A stretch of 64,000 nt of DNA, from positions 62,001 to 126,000 of the forward strand of contig CAZJVS010000005.1 of the NCBI GenBank assembly GCA_964549445.1, given 5' to 3'. The notes beneath the pieces were generated by a model. The model did not search any database. It was not told the origin of the DNA and worked only from the letters and a program-made list of their open reading frames with translations. The stretch is from SpSt-539 sp964549445 (GTDB taxonomy: Bacteria; Planctomycetota; Phycisphaerae; UBA1845; UTPLA1). The first letter of the stretch is position 1; each line of letters begins with the position of its first letter. A program made the position numbers and the translations under genes. Shown piece after piece: positions 63,759 through 64,000 of the stretch.

Positions 63759-63938
63759 TCAACCCGACGGTATGGCGGAGTTGATGCTGGCGAAAGTCGT
63801 CGACACTTTCGTACCGAGAGCGTTAATGGCGCCCACCGCGACCAGGATGATCAGCGCAAGCATCACCCCGTACTCCGTCGCCGTGGGGCCGTCTTCGGAC
63901 CGGAGGAACGAACGCAATCGTTTCACGAAAGACATCAT
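63759..63938 (-). CDS. Flp/Fap-type pilin subunit
   Basis: The 59-residue protein (too short for a 60-residue cut-off) reads MMSFVKRLRSFLRSEDGPTA, then TEYGVMLALIILVAVGAINA. This is the classic Flp pattern: basic leader, G-x4-EY (GPTATEY) processing motif, and a single hydrophobic helix. AGAGGGG precedes the ATG. Tad-type pili of this kind mediate adherence; no Tad assembly gene is in the window. The start could also be the second ATG at 63935. Confidence 0.85.
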   Translation of the reverse strand: MMSFVKRLRSFLRSEDGPTATEYGVMLALIILVAVGAINALGTKVSTTFASINSAIPSG

Positions 63939-64000
63939 GTGAATCCCCTCTTTCCCAGCGCCGCCTCCACACGCGACGCCGTCTGATGAAAGGGTATGAT

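Noticed and set aside
63658..63762. N-terminal extension of the second Flp-like gene
   Set aside because: It runs through the terminator at 63697-63732, and a better GTG start with a strong ribosome site exists at 63657.
1..64000. CRISPR arrays, insertion sequences, prophage, integration sites
   Set aside because: No regularly spaced repeats, transposase or integrase frames, or flanking duplications were seen. The only long exact repeat is the in-gene 288-bp duplication.

Overview
The window looks like chromosome of a high-GC, Gram-negative planctomycete, possibly Phycisphaerae-related. The evidence is three zinc-ribbon membrane proteins of the CPxCxYDL...RCPECG type, several PEP-CTERM surface proteins, an H-X9-DG prepilin-like protein, dockerin-like C-termini on large secreted proteins, and LPS genes (family 9 heptosyltransferase, KdsC-like phosphatase, OstA-like repeats). 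No prophage, insertion sequence or CRISPR array was seen. The taxonomic placement is an inference from protein style, not a measurement.

Layout. 1-5335 (minus): a tightly packed run of a HEAT-repeat secreted protein, fbp, prmC, a heptosyltransferase-like GT9 and a secreted protein cut by the left edge. 5395-11471 (plus, with a Nudix gene on minus): an MFS permease, a PEP-CTERM protein, and a GT-C membrane protein overlapping an acyltransferase-like protein. 11486-16049 (minus): leuS, a CYTH protein and an NAD-dependent epimerase. 16482-23466: a small coiled-coil protein with a strong terminator, two zinc-ribbon membrane proteins, a beta-helix protein, an aldehyde dehydrogenase, two tiny membrane proteins, and about 0.8 kb without a convincing gene.

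23467-27697 (minus) is the most interesting unit. A TTGACA/TAAAAC promoter leads into a cobalamin riboswitch, followed by a PduO-type cobalamin adenosyltransferase, a PEP-CTERM surface protein, a PQQ-type beta-propeller and an H-X9-DG prepilin-like protein. Gaps are 30 bp, 3 bp and a 4-base overlap. I propose a B12 capture/processing operon that resembles in concept the Bacteroides BtuG-type surface systems. Divergent from it are two tandem paralogous BNR-type lipoproteins (27993-32191).

32211-37344: tRNA-Thr(CGU) on minus with its promoter, murA, a zinc-ribbon membrane protein, a CitMHS/NhaD-like antiporter, a second epimerase and a 32-residue membrane ORF. 37478-49634: a 1394-residue protein with three amidohydrolase-like domains, only the middle one having metal ligands; a cohesin-like/dockerin-like beta-helix protein; and a 1574-residue adhesin-like protein with an exact 288-bp internal duplication. 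50016-57266: korAB, a WecA/MraY-family transferase, an NHL-type PEP-CTERM protein, a sarcosine-oxidase-like flavoenzyme and a lipoprotein. 57390-63434: kdsC, a giant OstA-repeat protein in the usual lptC/lptA position, and lepA, possibly leaderless. 63469-63938 (minus): two Flp-type pilin genes separated by a terminator.
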